A stretch of 64,000 nucleotides of DNA from Candidatus Woesearchaeota archaeon. Its GTDB lineage: Archaea > Nanobdellota > Nanobdellia > Woesearchaeales > UBA583. How positions within the stretch are numbered: position 1 is the first letter of the stretch; every line of letters begins with the position of its first letter. This document shows, in pieces, positions 32,155 to 41,309 of this stretch. The stretch is from contig CP060218.1 in assembly GCA_023898345.1 (NCBI GenBank), positions 1,426,001 through 1,490,000 on the forward strand. The letters run 5' to 3'. The translations under genes were made by a program, and so were the position numbers. The notes beneath the pieces are model-generated. The model saw nothing but the letters and a program-made list of their open reading frames with translations, was not told the DNA's origin and ran no database searches.

Positions 32155-33534
32155 ATGAAAGCTTCTTTTACGAAGGTACACAATCTTAGGAAGCAGCTTG
32201 TTGACTCTCCTCTTTTTTTTTATCTCAAAAGTGGAACTCTTGCTTTGTTTATGCGTGTTGTCGGGATGGGCTTTGGTTACCTCCTCACCTTTTTTATTGC
32301 TCGTTATTATGGTGCTGAGGCTCTAGGACTTTTTTCTATTATTCTTACTATTATTCTTATTTCAAGTGTCTTATCACGTTTGGGAATTGATACGGCTCTG
32401 CTTCGTTTTATTTCTGAATTTCATGCTAAGAAAGAAGAATCTAAAATAAAAGATCTTTACTTTAAAGGTCTTTTTGTAAGCTTGTTTGGGGGCTGTCTTG
32501 TTGGTCTTGCTCTTTTTTTTTCTGCTCCTTTTATTTCTCAGGTTATTTTTTCTAAACCACAATTAGAATTTTATATTAAAATTCTTTCTTTTTTTCTTCC
32601 TCTTTTTTCTTTAACTATGCTTCACTCACAGATTTTAAGGGCTAGGCAAAAATTTCTGTCTTATGTTTTTTTTCAATATCCGACAGGACATAATATTGTT
32701 CTTTTTTTTACTCTATTAGTTCTTTTTTTTCTTTTAGGTAATTTTCTTTCTGCTCCTATTTATTCTTTCTTCTTTTCTATTTTTCTCTTATTCTTTTTGA
32801 GTATGTTCTTTATGTACCAACTGGGAATTTTTTCTTCCAAGAAAGAACATTCCCTTTCTTTTCCTTCTCTGCTGAAAACTTCTTTCCCTTTGCTTTTTGT
32901 TAGTTCCTTACTTCTTCTTATGAATTGGATGGACACTATTATGCTTACTGTTTTTTCTTCTACTCAGGAAGTTGGTGTTTACAATGCAGCTTTGCGTTTG
33001 GCTGGACTTTCCAACTTAATTCTATTTGGAGTAAATAGTATTACTGGTCCAAAATTTGCTTCTTTATATTCTCTTGGTAAAATGAAGGAGTTCAAGAAAG
33101 TTGTTCAGATTTCGACGCATGTGATTATTGTTTTTTCTTTCCCAGTCTTTCTTATCTTAGCTTTTTTTTCTCCGTATCTTATGAGTTTTTTTGGTGCAGA
33201 TTTTATTTTTGGATGGAAGCTCCTTATTATTTTAGCTTTTGGTCAATTCATTAATTCTTTTGCTGCGCCTGCCATGGATGTTATGAACATGACGGGAAGA
33301 GAGAAGGTTGTTCAATATATCTTGGCTTTTTCTTTGTTTCTAAATTTTACTTTGAATTATCTTCTTATTCCTCTTTATGGGTCTCAGGGGGCAGCGTATG
33401 CGAGTGTTGCAAGTGTTCTTTTCATTGTTATTTGTTCCTCTCTCTACTTACGAAAGAGTCTTGGTTTTTGGCTTTTTGGGGGGATTAACTATTCGCTTTC
33501 TTCCCTTAGACTTTTGTTGAAGAAGATGTTTTGA
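32155..33534 (+). CDS. Polysaccharide flippase (Wzx/MVF-like), block A
   Basis: A 459-residue membrane protein with about twelve to fourteen segments. The N-terminal GTLALFMRVVGMGFGYLLTF, then ARYYGAEALGLFSIILTI, and later FGVNSITGPKFASLYS and AAYASVASVL are typical of the oligosaccharide flippase family. It would move lipid-linked glycans across the membrane to the outer face. A second flippase at 46767 serves block B. The start is set by the TATA-like box at 32125-32134. Downstream, the minus-strand glycosyltransferase operon (39502-33545) is convergent. Confidence 0.88.
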   Translation: MKASFTKVHNLRKQLVDSPLFFYLKSGTLALFMRVVGMGFGYLLTFFIARYYGAEALGLFSIILTIILISSVLSRLGIDTALLRFISEFHAKKEESKIKDLYFKGLFVSLFGGCLVGLALFFSAPFISQVIFSKPQLEFYIKILSFFLPLFSLTMLHSQILRARQKFLSYVFFQYPTGHNIVLFFTLLVLFFLLGNFLSAPIYSFFFSIFLLFFLSMFFMYQLGIFSSKKEHSLSFPSLLKTSFPLLFVSSLLLLMNWMDTIMLTVFSSTQEVGVYNAALRLAGLSNLILFGVNSITGPKFASLYSLGKMKEFKKVVQISTHVIIVFSFPVFLILAFFSPYLMSFFGADFIFGWKLLIILAFGQFINSFAAPAMDVMNMTGREKVVQYILAFSLFLNFTLNYLLIPLYGSQGAAYASVASVLFIVICSSLYLRKSLGFWLFGGINYSLSSLRLLLKKMF

Positions 33535-33544
33535 GATAGGATAA

Positions 33545-34708
33545 TTATTCTTGAAGAAGTGATGAGTATACTTCAAGGAGGGATTGCTTATAATTTTCTT
33601 CGGAATATTTTTGAAGAGTTTTCATGTCCTTTTCCCATTCTTTTGAACTTGATTTTTTTTGATTTAAGGCCTCTTTCATTTTTTCTTTTAACTCTTCTTT
33701 ATCGTTATATGTGTATTTTGTAATGTGTTCAAATTCTTCTGCTAAATCTGCAAGACCTCCTACATCATTTACTATGGCAGGAGTTTTATTTCTTAGACTT
33801 TCAATAGTTACTAGACCAAATGCTTCCATCCAGATACTAGGAACAATTACAGCTAAAGCTTGTGAGTAGTGTAAGTTTAGTTCTTTTGGATTAACTCTTC
33901 CTATAAATATGAGGTTTTTTTCAATATTTAGTTTTTTGGCAAGTGTTAAAATGTTTTCTTTTTCTTCTCCCTCGCCTGCTATTTTTAGTTTAGTTTTTGG
34001 ATATTCTTTAAGTAATTCTGAAAGAGCCAGAAGAAGAGTAGTTATTCCTTTTTCTTTGTTTAGTCTTCCAACAAAGAGAAAATCTTTTCTTTCTTTTTCT
34101 TCCTTGTTTGTCAATTCATTTTTTATATCACAAAAATTTTGAAGATATTGGATATTAGATTTTGGAAATGTTCTTTTCATGTACTCTGTAAGTGTTTGTG
34201 ATGGACAAAGAAAGAGGTCAACGTTTTTTTGGAGGATCTCTCTGTGGATGCCGATTTTTGTCCACTTCATTAAATGATAGGGGTAGGCTTTGATTCCCTC
34301 TATTGAAGCTTTACACTTTGAAGTTAAACATTTTGATGAGAAACCGAATTGACATGGTTTTCCGTCTTCATAAATTGCCCACGTTTTAGGGCAGTACAAA
34401 CCAAAGTCGTGTACTGTCATAAGAATTGGAACACCTTTTTTTTTAGCTGCTAGTATTGGAGAGGGGGAGATTGCTCTGGTGCAGTTGTGGACGTGAACTA
34501 GGTCTGGTTTAAATTCTTCAATTATTTCTTTTGCTTTATTGTAGTAGTATTTGCTGTACCACCTTGTAAGTTGAGAATTTCTTTCTTTTTCTGCTGTTAG
34601 GATTCTTACTTCATGGTTCTCTTCTTCGAGGAGTCTTTTTGTTTCGAAGAGAATCTTTTCGGCTCCTCCCGTCATTGTACCATGGTCGTTAATTAGTAGT
34701 ATTTTCAT
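33545..34708 (-). CDS. Glycosyltransferase, GT4 family, with Cys-rich insert
   Basis: A 387-residue GT-B enzyme. The N-terminal domain has DHGTMTGGAEKILFETKRLL and LVHVHN; the C-terminal domain has FVGRLNKEKGITTLL and PSIWMEAFGLVTIESL, the nucleotide-sugar binding EX7E-type motif. A loop around residues 115-135 with four cysteines (YCPKT, KPCQFG, SKCLTSKC) is unusual and may bind metal. It is the last gene of the block A operon. The sugar donor and acceptor cannot be told. Confidence 0.85.
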   Translation of the reverse strand: MKILLINDHGTMTGGAEKILFETKRLLEEENHEVRILTAEKERNSQLTRWYSKYYYNKAKEIIEEFKPDLVHVHNCTRAISPSPILAAKKKGVPILMTVHDFGLYCPKTWAIYEDGKPCQFGFSSKCLTSKCKASIEGIKAYPYHLMKWTKIGIHREILQKNVDLFLCPSQTLTEYMKRTFPKSNIQYLQNFCDIKNELTNKEEKERKDFLFVGRLNKEKGITTLLLALSELLKEYPKTKLKIAGEGEEKENILTLAKKLNIEKNLIFIGRVNPKELNLHYSQALAVIVPSIWMEAFGLVTIESLRNKTPAIVNDVGGLADLAEEFEHITKYTYNDKEELKEKMKEALNQKKSSSKEWEKDMKTLQKYSEENYKQSLLEVYSSLLQE

Positions 34709-34727
34709 TTTTGATTTTCTATGGTTC

Positions 34728-36290
34728 TTAGGTTAATGTTTGTAGTTCGTAGAGTCCACCATACATATTATTCTTTTTCTTTAAAATTAAACCTTCTTTG
34801 TTCAAATACTCATTTATTTCTTCAATATTATAGAAATTCTTATTTGCTAATAAATAAACTTTTTTTCCCTCTTTATGTACAACAATCATACTTTTAGCAA
34901 TTTCGTCCATATTATCACTAATGGTTTTATCTTTTGAAGATGTGGCTACTTGATATGTTGGAAAAAGGACTTTATCCCAATATTTGGTATATATTATTGA
35001 ATTTTCAGGGGGGACTATATTTAGAAAATCTTCCTTTACATCTCCATATGCCTTGTTTATTGAGTAGACTTTTAGGATCCCTTCATTTGCAGTTAATCCG
35101 AGATTAATTAGGAAAATAACACTTACAAAAATCAAAGTGACTTGGAGATATTTGCTTCTTAGATGTCCAAGTAATCCATAAAAACTAAAGATTATTAAAA
35201 GGCTAATCTCAGGAATGTACCTTAAATATGAAGATGATAAAGTCAAATCTGCGAAACTCATACCGTAGTAGACTCCAGTGTAATAAAAAATAATTTTATA
35301 GGTCAAATATATGAATATAAAAATTAATTTTGTGGAGCTTTTTGGTTCTAAGTTTTTCCTTTTTTTAAAACAATAAATAGAGGAGATTACAATAAAGAGA
35401 GAGAGGGGGAAAAAAAACTTTACAATGTAGTCTGTAAAATTTGAATAAAGTCTTTGGGGGTCAAAGCCAGAGGTCATGAAGAACCACCCTATTTTTCCAA
35501 GTAATGAACTACCTTCTAAATCATCATTATTAGAATATTGATTTTCTAAAGCAGAACCAAATATTAAGGTATTTATCAAGAAAATTTGTAATACACTAAA
35601 AAAAACAAAAATGCCGATTATTATATGTTTCAAAAATTTTTCAAAAATATGTTCTTTTCGTAGGGTAATTAAGAAATATAAAACTACTGAAACAAAAATA
35701 AAAACAATATATGTATTCCTAAAAAATATTGCTAATGACCAAAAAACTCCTGTTAAAAAAAAATCTTTATAGGAAGTATCTCGAAGATAATAGTATGCCC
35801 CTATTAAGAAAAATACAAATGCGGGCATATTGTTGTAATAAATTCTTAAACTAAATAAAAGGATAATCGGGGATATCGAATAAAGTAAACTAACTGTTAT
35901 GCTTGTTTTTTGTTTAAAAAATAATGTTGATAATTTATAGACGTAAAAAACTCCCAGTAAAAATATTATTGTGGTTACTAGGTTTAGGTTTGAGAAGTAA
36001 CTAAATAACCCATATGTAAAAATAATCCCAATAAATCCTGTGGGAAAGACTTTATCTCCATTAGTATAAGCGTTTCTAGGATGAAATATGTCAATACTCT
36101 TTACATTTAGATCTTCTTCTGAATAAAGGTTATTAGTTTCTCTAAAATTGTCTATGAAAAACTTATAGACTGTTTCATCAGGACTTAAATAATTTTCAAG
36201 CCCAGCTTTAAACATGAAAGTAAAAACCGAAAGAAGAAGTATATACAAAATAAGTAGAGACTTAGTCCCCAAGCGCCTTTCGAGTTTCAT
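34728..36290 (-). CDS. GT-C type membrane glycosyltransferase (PMT/GT39-like), block A
   Basis: About 520 residues with around eleven membrane segments. The first external loop carries NYLSPDETVYKFF; the Asp-Glu pair there is the likely catalytic site as in dolichyl-phosphate sugar transferases. A soluble C-terminal part includes PPENSIIYTKYWDKVLFPTYQVATSS. The protein at 49260-50762 is a paralogue sharing YLSPDE, PRNA and the P.ENTII.T.YWDK.L.P...VAT segment. The coding region overlaps the end of the upstream glycosyltransferase. It may add a lipid-linked sugar to a growing glycan or a protein. It is more A/T-rich than its neighbours. Confidence 0.75.
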   Translation of the reverse strand: MKLERRLGTKSLLILYILLLSVFTFMFKAGLENYLSPDETVYKFFIDNFRETNNLYSEEDLNVKSIDIFHPRNAYTNGDKVFPTGFIGIIFTYGLFSYFSNLNLVTTIIFLLGVFYVYKLSTLFFKQKTSITVSLLYSISPIILLFSLRIYYNNMPAFVFFLIGAYYYLRDTSYKDFFLTGVFWSLAIFFRNTYIVFIFVSVVLYFLITLRKEHIFEKFLKHIIIGIFVFFSVLQIFLINTLIFGSALENQYSNNDDLEGSSLLGKIGWFFMTSGFDPQRLYSNFTDYIVKFFFPLSLFIVISSIYCFKKRKNLEPKSSTKLIFIFIYLTYKIIFYYTGVYYGMSFADLTLSSSYLRYIPEISLLIIFSFYGLLGHLRSKYLQVTLIFVSVIFLINLGLTANEGILKVYSINKAYGDVKEDFLNIVPPENSIIYTKYWDKVLFPTYQVATSSKDKTISDNMDEIAKSMIVVHKEGKKVYLLANKNFYNIEEINEYLNKEGLILKKKNNMYGGLYELQTLT

Positions 36291-37338
36291 CAGCAATCAC
36301 CTCCCAGTCATACTTTGCCTTTAGTTCCTTACGAACTTTTGAGCTTAACTTTTTCCCTTCCGTTTCAAATGCCTCTAAAATTTTCTTAGACAAAACCTCT
36401 TCGTCGCCATAAGAAACAAGCTTTCCATTATACCCATCCTTTACCACACAGCGCAGTCCGTCAACATCTGTTGCTATGACATGCGCGCCACAAAGCATGG
36501 GCTCAAGAGCTGCAATCCCAAAACCCTCAAAAACAGAAGGAACAACAACACAAGAAGCTTTGTTATACCAAGGGACAAAATCACCGTCATCAACATAGCC
36601 TAAAAACTCGACAGAGGAAGAAATTCCTTTTTCCTTAACAAAAGCTTTCATGGCTTCAAGATCCTTTCCTTTCCCGCCAATATACAATTTAGCTTTCTTC
36701 TCCGTTTCAAGAACTTTAACAAAAGAACGAAGCAAAAAATCGACGCCTTTTCGAGCATCAATTCTTCCAATATACAGAACAGATTTTGGAATCAAAGGAA
36801 GATTCTTTAAAGGTTTAAAACGTTCGATATCGACACCATTTGGAATGACAATAGTTTTCTCTTTTGGAATATTATATTCTTCAACAACAACTCTTTGAGT
36901 ATCTTCTGAAACACAAATAATTTTGTCGGCAAGCTTAAGGTTTCTTTTTTCAAAAGGAACGAATATTTTTTTCCATTTGTCGCTCTTAACATAATGGTAT
37001 TGTTGCCAGTAAGTGTGGTGAATAGTAATAACTGTTTTTACTTTTGGTTTTTTGAGAAGAAAAAGCCCTCCTGGTCCACTATGAATATTGAGAACCTCTA
37101 GCTTATGTTCTTTAATTAAGTTGTTTAGTTTAGGTGCAAGCCAGAGAGAAACTGCGATTGCTTTTAGTTTTTCACGTAAAGGGACTTCAAGTTGAATGTG
37201 GTTTGGCAATGTATTTTTCCGAGTTGAAAAAACGCAATATTTTCCATTTGGCATTTTTTCATAGAGTTGATGAATATGCTTTCCCATTCCACCAATGTAG
37301 GGATAAAAATCATCTGAAAAAACGCCTATTTTTTTCAT
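36262..37338 (-). CDS. Glycosyltransferase, GT4 family
   Basis: A 358-residue GT-B enzyme. The N-terminal domain shows GVFSDDFYPYIGGMGKHIHQL and VLNIHSGPGG; the C-terminal domain shows YIGRIDARKGVDFLL and PSVFEGFGIAALEPMLCGAHVIATDVDG. The coding strand uses more C- and A-ending codons than adjacent genes, hinting at a different origin. It overlaps both neighbours, so it is in one operon with them. Confidence 0.87.
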   Translation of the reverse strand: MKKIGVFSDDFYPYIGGMGKHIHQLYEKMPNGKYCVFSTRKNTLPNHIQLEVPLREKLKAIAVSLWLAPKLNNLIKEHKLEVLNIHSGPGGLFLLKKPKVKTVITIHHTYWQQYHYVKSDKWKKIFVPFEKRNLKLADKIICVSEDTQRVVVEEYNIPKEKTIVIPNGVDIERFKPLKNLPLIPKSVLYIGRIDARKGVDFLLRSFVKVLETEKKAKLYIGGKGKDLEAMKAFVKEKGISSSVEFLGYVDDGDFVPWYNKASCVVVPSVFEGFGIAALEPMLCGAHVIATDVDGLRCVVKDGYNGKLVSYGDEEVLSKKILEAFETEGKKLSSKVRKELKAKYDWEVIADETRKALGD

Positions 37339-38531
37339 TCTGTTAGTACCTCATTATATCTTTTTGCAATGTTTTTCCAATCAAACTTTTCAACATATTT
37401 TTTTCCTGCAAGTGCGACAGAGTTAGCTTTCTTTTTATCTTCTAGGCAGGAGAGAAGAACTTTTGCTAAGCTTATGCTATCTTTTTGAGGGCCGATGTAT
37501 CCCGTTTTCTCATTTTCAACAATGTCCTGAATTGCTGGCAAATCAGTTGTTACAACAAGTGTTCCACTTCCCATTGCTTCTACAAAGACTAAACCAAAGC
37601 CTTCGGTGTCTCCGTCGCTTGCAACTATACTTGGTCCTACAAATATGTCTGCGCTTGCGTAGTAGCGTGGAAGTTCCGAGTTCTGTATTGGACCTGTAAA
37701 AAGTACATGTTGTTCGAGCTTTAGTTTTTTAGCTTGTTCTTTGAGTTCTTTTTCAAGAGGGCCACTTCCTACTATAAGAAGTTTGCAGTCTTTATGTTTT
37801 TCAATAATTTTTGGCATGGCGTCAAGAAGGTAGGTGATTCCTTTTTTTTCTGCAAGTCTGCCGACAAAGAGCAGAAATTCTCCCTTTATTGCGTATTTTT
37901 CTCGAAGGGATTTGTCTTTTTTATCTGGAGAAAAAGCTGAGAGGTCAACACCCATAGGAATTACTTCGATTTCATCTCCATAACCTATTTTTTGTGCTTC
38001 TGTTTTTATTGCATTGCTGACTACGGTTAATTTTGATGCTTTGGAAAGCGTCCATTTTTTTAGACCATTCATTTTTTTTAGCCCAAAAATGTCTGCTCCA
38101 TGTGTTGTTATGACAATTTTGCAGTCTTTGACAAAGAAGGTTTTGCAGATGGCAGCAACAAAACCTTGGGGGATAATCCAATGTGCATGAATGGTCTTGA
38201 TGTTTTCTTTCTTGAGAATTTTTCTTGCTGCAAAAATTTGTGCTAAGAAAAAAGGTGGAATCTGAGAGAAAAGGAGTTTGTTTTTTTTGAGGTTTGGAAG
38301 AATTGCTCCGTCGGCAAGGTTGTTTTCTGCTGTAAACCAATATTTGAAGCGGTGAACGTGAATGCCTTTTACTATTTCTTCTTTTTGTGATCCTTTTGAG
38401 AAAGGGGCTAAAAGATGAACTTCAAAAGTATCTCCTAATCTTTTGCTTAGTTCAAGAACAAAGGGTGGAGTTCCGGCGTCTCCTTCCCAACGAGGAAATG
38501 TTGAAGTCATTACAAGAATTTTCTTCTTCAC
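37335..38531 (-). CDS. Glycosyltransferase, GT4 family (paralogue A)
   Basis: A 398-residue GT-B enzyme. It has TSTFPRWEGDAGTPPFVLEL, HAHWIIPQGFVA, TTHGADIFGLKK, LLFVGRLAEKKGITYLL and DGDTEGFGLVFVEAMGSGTLVV. The gene at 51834-53030 encodes a protein that is about 80 percent identical by eye along the whole length, so the two arose by recent duplication or conversion. It starts within an ATGA overlap with the GT2 gene. The role is in surface-glycan assembly. Confidence 0.88.
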   Translation of the reverse strand: MKKKILVMTSTFPRWEGDAGTPPFVLELSKRLGDTFEVHLLAPFSKGSQKEEIVKGIHVHRFKYWFTAENNLADGAILPNLKKNKLLFSQIPPFFLAQIFAARKILKKENIKTIHAHWIIPQGFVAAICKTFFVKDCKIVITTHGADIFGLKKMNGLKKWTLSKASKLTVVSNAIKTEAQKIGYGDEIEVIPMGVDLSAFSPDKKDKSLREKYAIKGEFLLFVGRLAEKKGITYLLDAMPKIIEKHKDCKLLIVGSGPLEKELKEQAKKLKLEQHVLFTGPIQNSELPRYYASADIFVGPSIVASDGDTEGFGLVFVEAMGSGTLVVTTDLPAIQDIVENEKTGYIGPQKDSISLAKVLLSCLEDKKKANSVALAGKKYVEKFDWKNIAKRYNEVLTE

Positions 38532-39502
38532 CTTTCATACTTCCTCCCCTTGAGCTTTTCGTTTCCACCGTACATCCCTTTCTTCTGCATGTACAAACTT
38601 TCCTCAATGAGCTTGCGATTAATGGCATTCAAATCTGCCAAAACGCCAACGCCAAACAGAGTCACTCCCGACAAAAGCAACACTGAACCTGCAAGCAAGG
38701 ACTGAATGTGACCGTCGCCAGAACCTTGAAACAAAAACCACAGATAACGAAGAAGAGGAATAAGACCACAGACAATAAAAAAACCGCTCACATAGGCAAA
38801 GAACTTGAAAGGCTCGTACATAACAAAGACGCGTACAAGGTTAGAACCAGACTTTTTCATGTGCTGAAAAATGTTCTTGAAAAGCCGAGAAGAACGAGTG
38901 GGTTTGTTTGTTGTTATGGTGATATTTGTTACTTTCAAACCTTTTTTTCCTGCTTGAACAATGGTGTCTAGAACATAGGAGAAAGTTGAAACAACATTGA
39001 GCTGCAACATGGCTTCCTTTGAGTAGGCTCGAAAGCCGGAAACAGAATCATTCACTCGAGTTCCAGAGAGAAAACGCGTGAGAGAACTTCCAAGCCATTG
39101 AAAGAATTTTTTGATGGGGGAGAAATGAGAAATTTTTGATGTTTGTCGATCGCCAATAACCATGTCGGCTTTCCCTCTGAGAATGGGCTGCACGAGCTCA
39201 GCAATATACTTTCCCGGGTACTGGTGGTCGCCGTCAGTATTTACAAGAATGTCTGCGCCACGGTGAAGCGCTTCTTCCATTCCTGTTTTGAAGGCAACGC
39301 CCAAACCTTTGTTTCCAACGTAAGAAACAATGTGGCAGCCATGTTTTCTGGCCACTTCAACTGTTTTGTCTGTACAGCCGTCGTCAATAATCTGAACTTC
39401 AATTTCTTTAATGCCTTCAATTTTCTTAGGCAAATCAGCAAGAACAGAAGGAAGCGTTTTTTCCTCATTATAACAGGGGATTTGGATGACGAGCTTAACC
39501 AT
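38528..39502 (-). CDS. Glycosyltransferase, GT2 family (DPM1/GtrB-like)
   Basis: A 324-residue protein. The N-terminal GT-A domain has IPCYNEEKTLPSVLADL, IIDDGCTDKTVEVA, DGDHQYPGKYI (the metal-binding D-x-D) and SGFRAYSKEAML. Two C-terminal membrane segments (FFAYVSGFFIVCGLIPLL and AGSVLLLSGVTLFGVGVLADL) anchor it. Such enzymes often make polyprenyl-phosphate sugars, the donors used by GT-C enzymes like the one at 34728. First gene of the block A operon; a TATA-like ATTTAAAT at 39534-39541 lies upstream. Confidence 0.88.
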   Translation of the reverse strand: MVKLVIQIPCYNEEKTLPSVLADLPKKIEGIKEIEVQIIDDGCTDKTVEVARKHGCHIVSYVGNKGLGVAFKTGMEEALHRGADILVNTDGDHQYPGKYIAELVQPILRGKADMVIGDRQTSKISHFSPIKKFFQWLGSSLTRFLSGTRVNDSVSGFRAYSKEAMLQLNVVSTFSYVLDTIVQAGKKGLKVTNITITTNKPTRSSRLFKNIFQHMKKSGSNLVRVFVMYEPFKFFAYVSGFFIVCGLIPLLRYLWFLFQGSGDGHIQSLLAGSVLLLSGVTLFGVGVLADLNAINRKLIEESLYMQKKGMYGGNEKLKGRKYER

Positions 39503-39533
39503 TTTACTTATCTAGAAACAAATAATGATATTT

Positions 39534-39541
39534 CATTTAAA
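39534..39541 (-). promoter_or_regulatory. TATA-like box of the block A glycosyltransferase operon
   Basis: ATTTAAAT is centred about 35 bp upstream of the ATG at 39502. The rest of the 39503-39749 spacer holds no gene that I can support. Confidence 0.4.
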
Positions 39542-39749
39542 TAGCTAAGGGAAAAGATTTACACATTAGTTTTTTTTTATAGGGTTAAGGTTAGAAATTT
39601 TTACTTTTTATACTTTGAAGTGTAAAATATTGTGGAAACTCTTTTTATTGTCAAAGTTTTTGTCTAATGTGTTACCTTTAAACTGTAATAGGGAGAATTT
39701 TCATTCTTAAAAGATAAGCTTATCACTTATTTCCAAAGGGTATAGAAAT

Positions 39750-41219
39750 TTAATATGGTAGTTTATCTCCTCGAATTCTATAGTATATTTTATTACTCTC
39801 TCCAGGTAATTGTGCATTGTCTACCCAAATCTTTGCAGTATGGATGTCGGTCGGAGCATATCCATAATCTGTACAAACCTCTAAGTCTTTAAAATCTAGG
39901 TAGAAACGATTTGTTTTTGTTGTGTCAATGGCCCCTATTGGAACTTCACATTGGAGCACAGTGCTTCCGTTTTTTTCAAGTTTTAAAACGGGACTTCGAC
40001 GGACAAGAGTTTGACTTCCAGCAGGGTATTTTACGGCAATCATTGCTCCCACTAGGTCGGTAAATTCTTCTGGATTTTCAATGGGGAAAATTCGAGGTTG
40101 GATGTCTCCTGAAGTGGAAGGGTCAAGGGTGATAGTTGCTGTGTTTGTCGGAGCGTTAAATTGGATTCCAGCATAGGAATAATTTGAGGGGATATAACTT
40201 TGGTCATTGACAAGAGTTGGGCCTTGTATGGGGGGGTAAATATCAATTTGGCCAGAACTTGTTGGCGCTCCTTCTAGGATTAGCCTTGCACTGGACCAGT
40301 CAAATACTACTCCTGATTCAGAGCTTGGACTTTCTAGATTGAGAACAGCTGTAAGGCCTGTTGGCGTACAGGTTTGTGTTCCATATGTTTTCCAGTTTCC
40401 ATATTGATCTTCTAAAGAAAATGTAATTGGTGTAGTTATAGAACAGATAAGATCTTGTTGTAGGTCTCCATATTCATTTGGGTCAAAAACGGGATTAACT
40501 ATACCATTTGGCACTTTAATACTTAAAGCTCCTGAGTCGTGATATAGTCTTGCCCAAGGAGTTGGATCAGAACTTCCAAGAGCAGTGGGACTTAGCAAGT
40601 AACTAAATGATCCAGAGGCTGAAATATTTACAAGTCTAACGTCTTTTATTTCTCTTCCTTCTAGGTCATAGAACGTTAGTGTGGGAAACGCTTCATTTTC
40701 CAAGCCTAGATCTGCTAGAAGTCCTTCCAAAGTTTGCTCTGGGATGACTATCTCAAGGGTTCCGTTTCCTCTGTCTTGTGGGGAGAAATAATCTGCAGGA
40801 TTTGTACTATCTTGGACAAGAGTAACAGGCCCATTTGCCCGGAATATAACTTCCCCATCATCGTTAACTCCTTTATATTGAAGTGTTTGAGGACTTTCTC
40901 CGAGTGTTGTTGCAGCCAGAGTTGTACATACTTCGTTTGAAAATCCTGATATGTTTCCTTGTCCGTCATGTGCTTTAACTGCGAAACATCTTGTCGCACC
41001 ATCCGTCAAGTTAGCAATAGTAAAAGAAGTTACATTCCCAAGGTCTATCGAATTTGTATAGTTCCCTGAGCTCGGGCCATGAAACGCCGTGTAACCCGTT
41101 ACTTCATTGCTTGGTGATGGGTTCCAAGCAAGAGTTACTTGGCCTGCGTTTGCTACGAGAGGCGCTGCGAGTAGCAAGGGTGCTAATTTTCCTAAAATTT
41201 TCTCTAATCCTGTTTTCAT
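39750..41219 (-). CDS. Secreted protein with fibronectin type III domain
   Basis: A 489-residue protein. A signal peptide with hydrophobic core LAPLLLAAPLVANAG is followed by an Fn3 domain (about 27-105) marked by VTLAWNPSPSNEVTGYTAFHG, SIDLGNVTSFTIANLTDGA and GNISGFSNEV, a form very common in bacterial secreted proteins. The remainder is beta-rich and not recognised, with no C-terminal anchor. The Fn3 part suggests gain from bacteria; the base composition is more balanced than in nearby genes. A TATA-like CTTTATATTTAC near 41245 supports the start at 41219. It is divergent from the beta-helix protein gene. Confidence 0.75.
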   Translation of the reverse strand: MKTGLEKILGKLAPLLLAAPLVANAGQVTLAWNPSPSNEVTGYTAFHGPSSGNYTNSIDLGNVTSFTIANLTDGATRCFAVKAHDGQGNISGFSNEVCTTLAATTLGESPQTLQYKGVNDDGEVIFRANGPVTLVQDSTNPADYFSPQDRGNGTLEIVIPEQTLEGLLADLGLENEAFPTLTFYDLEGREIKDVRLVNISASGSFSYLLSPTALGSSDPTPWARLYHDSGALSIKVPNGIVNPVFDPNEYGDLQQDLICSITTPITFSLEDQYGNWKTYGTQTCTPTGLTAVLNLESPSSESGVVFDWSSARLILEGAPTSSGQIDIYPPIQGPTLVNDQSYIPSNYSYAGIQFNAPTNTATITLDPSTSGDIQPRIFPIENPEEFTDLVGAMIAVKYPAGSQTLVRRSPVLKLEKNGSTVLQCEVPIGAIDTTKTNRFYLDFKDLEVCTDYGYAPTDIHTAKIWVDNAQLPGESNKIYYRIRGDKLPY

Positions 41220-41273
41220 GGTGAGGAGGAAAATGTGTGTAAATATAAAGTTTATCCTTCTTTTTTGTCATAA

Positions 41274-41284
41274 AATATATAAAA
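41274..41284 (+). promoter_or_regulatory. TATA-like box of the beta-helix surface protein
   Basis: AAATATATAAA is centred about 31 bp upstream of the ATG at 41310. Confidence 0.4.
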
Positions 41285-41309
41285 TGAACATAGTCATGAA
41301 AAGGAAAGA

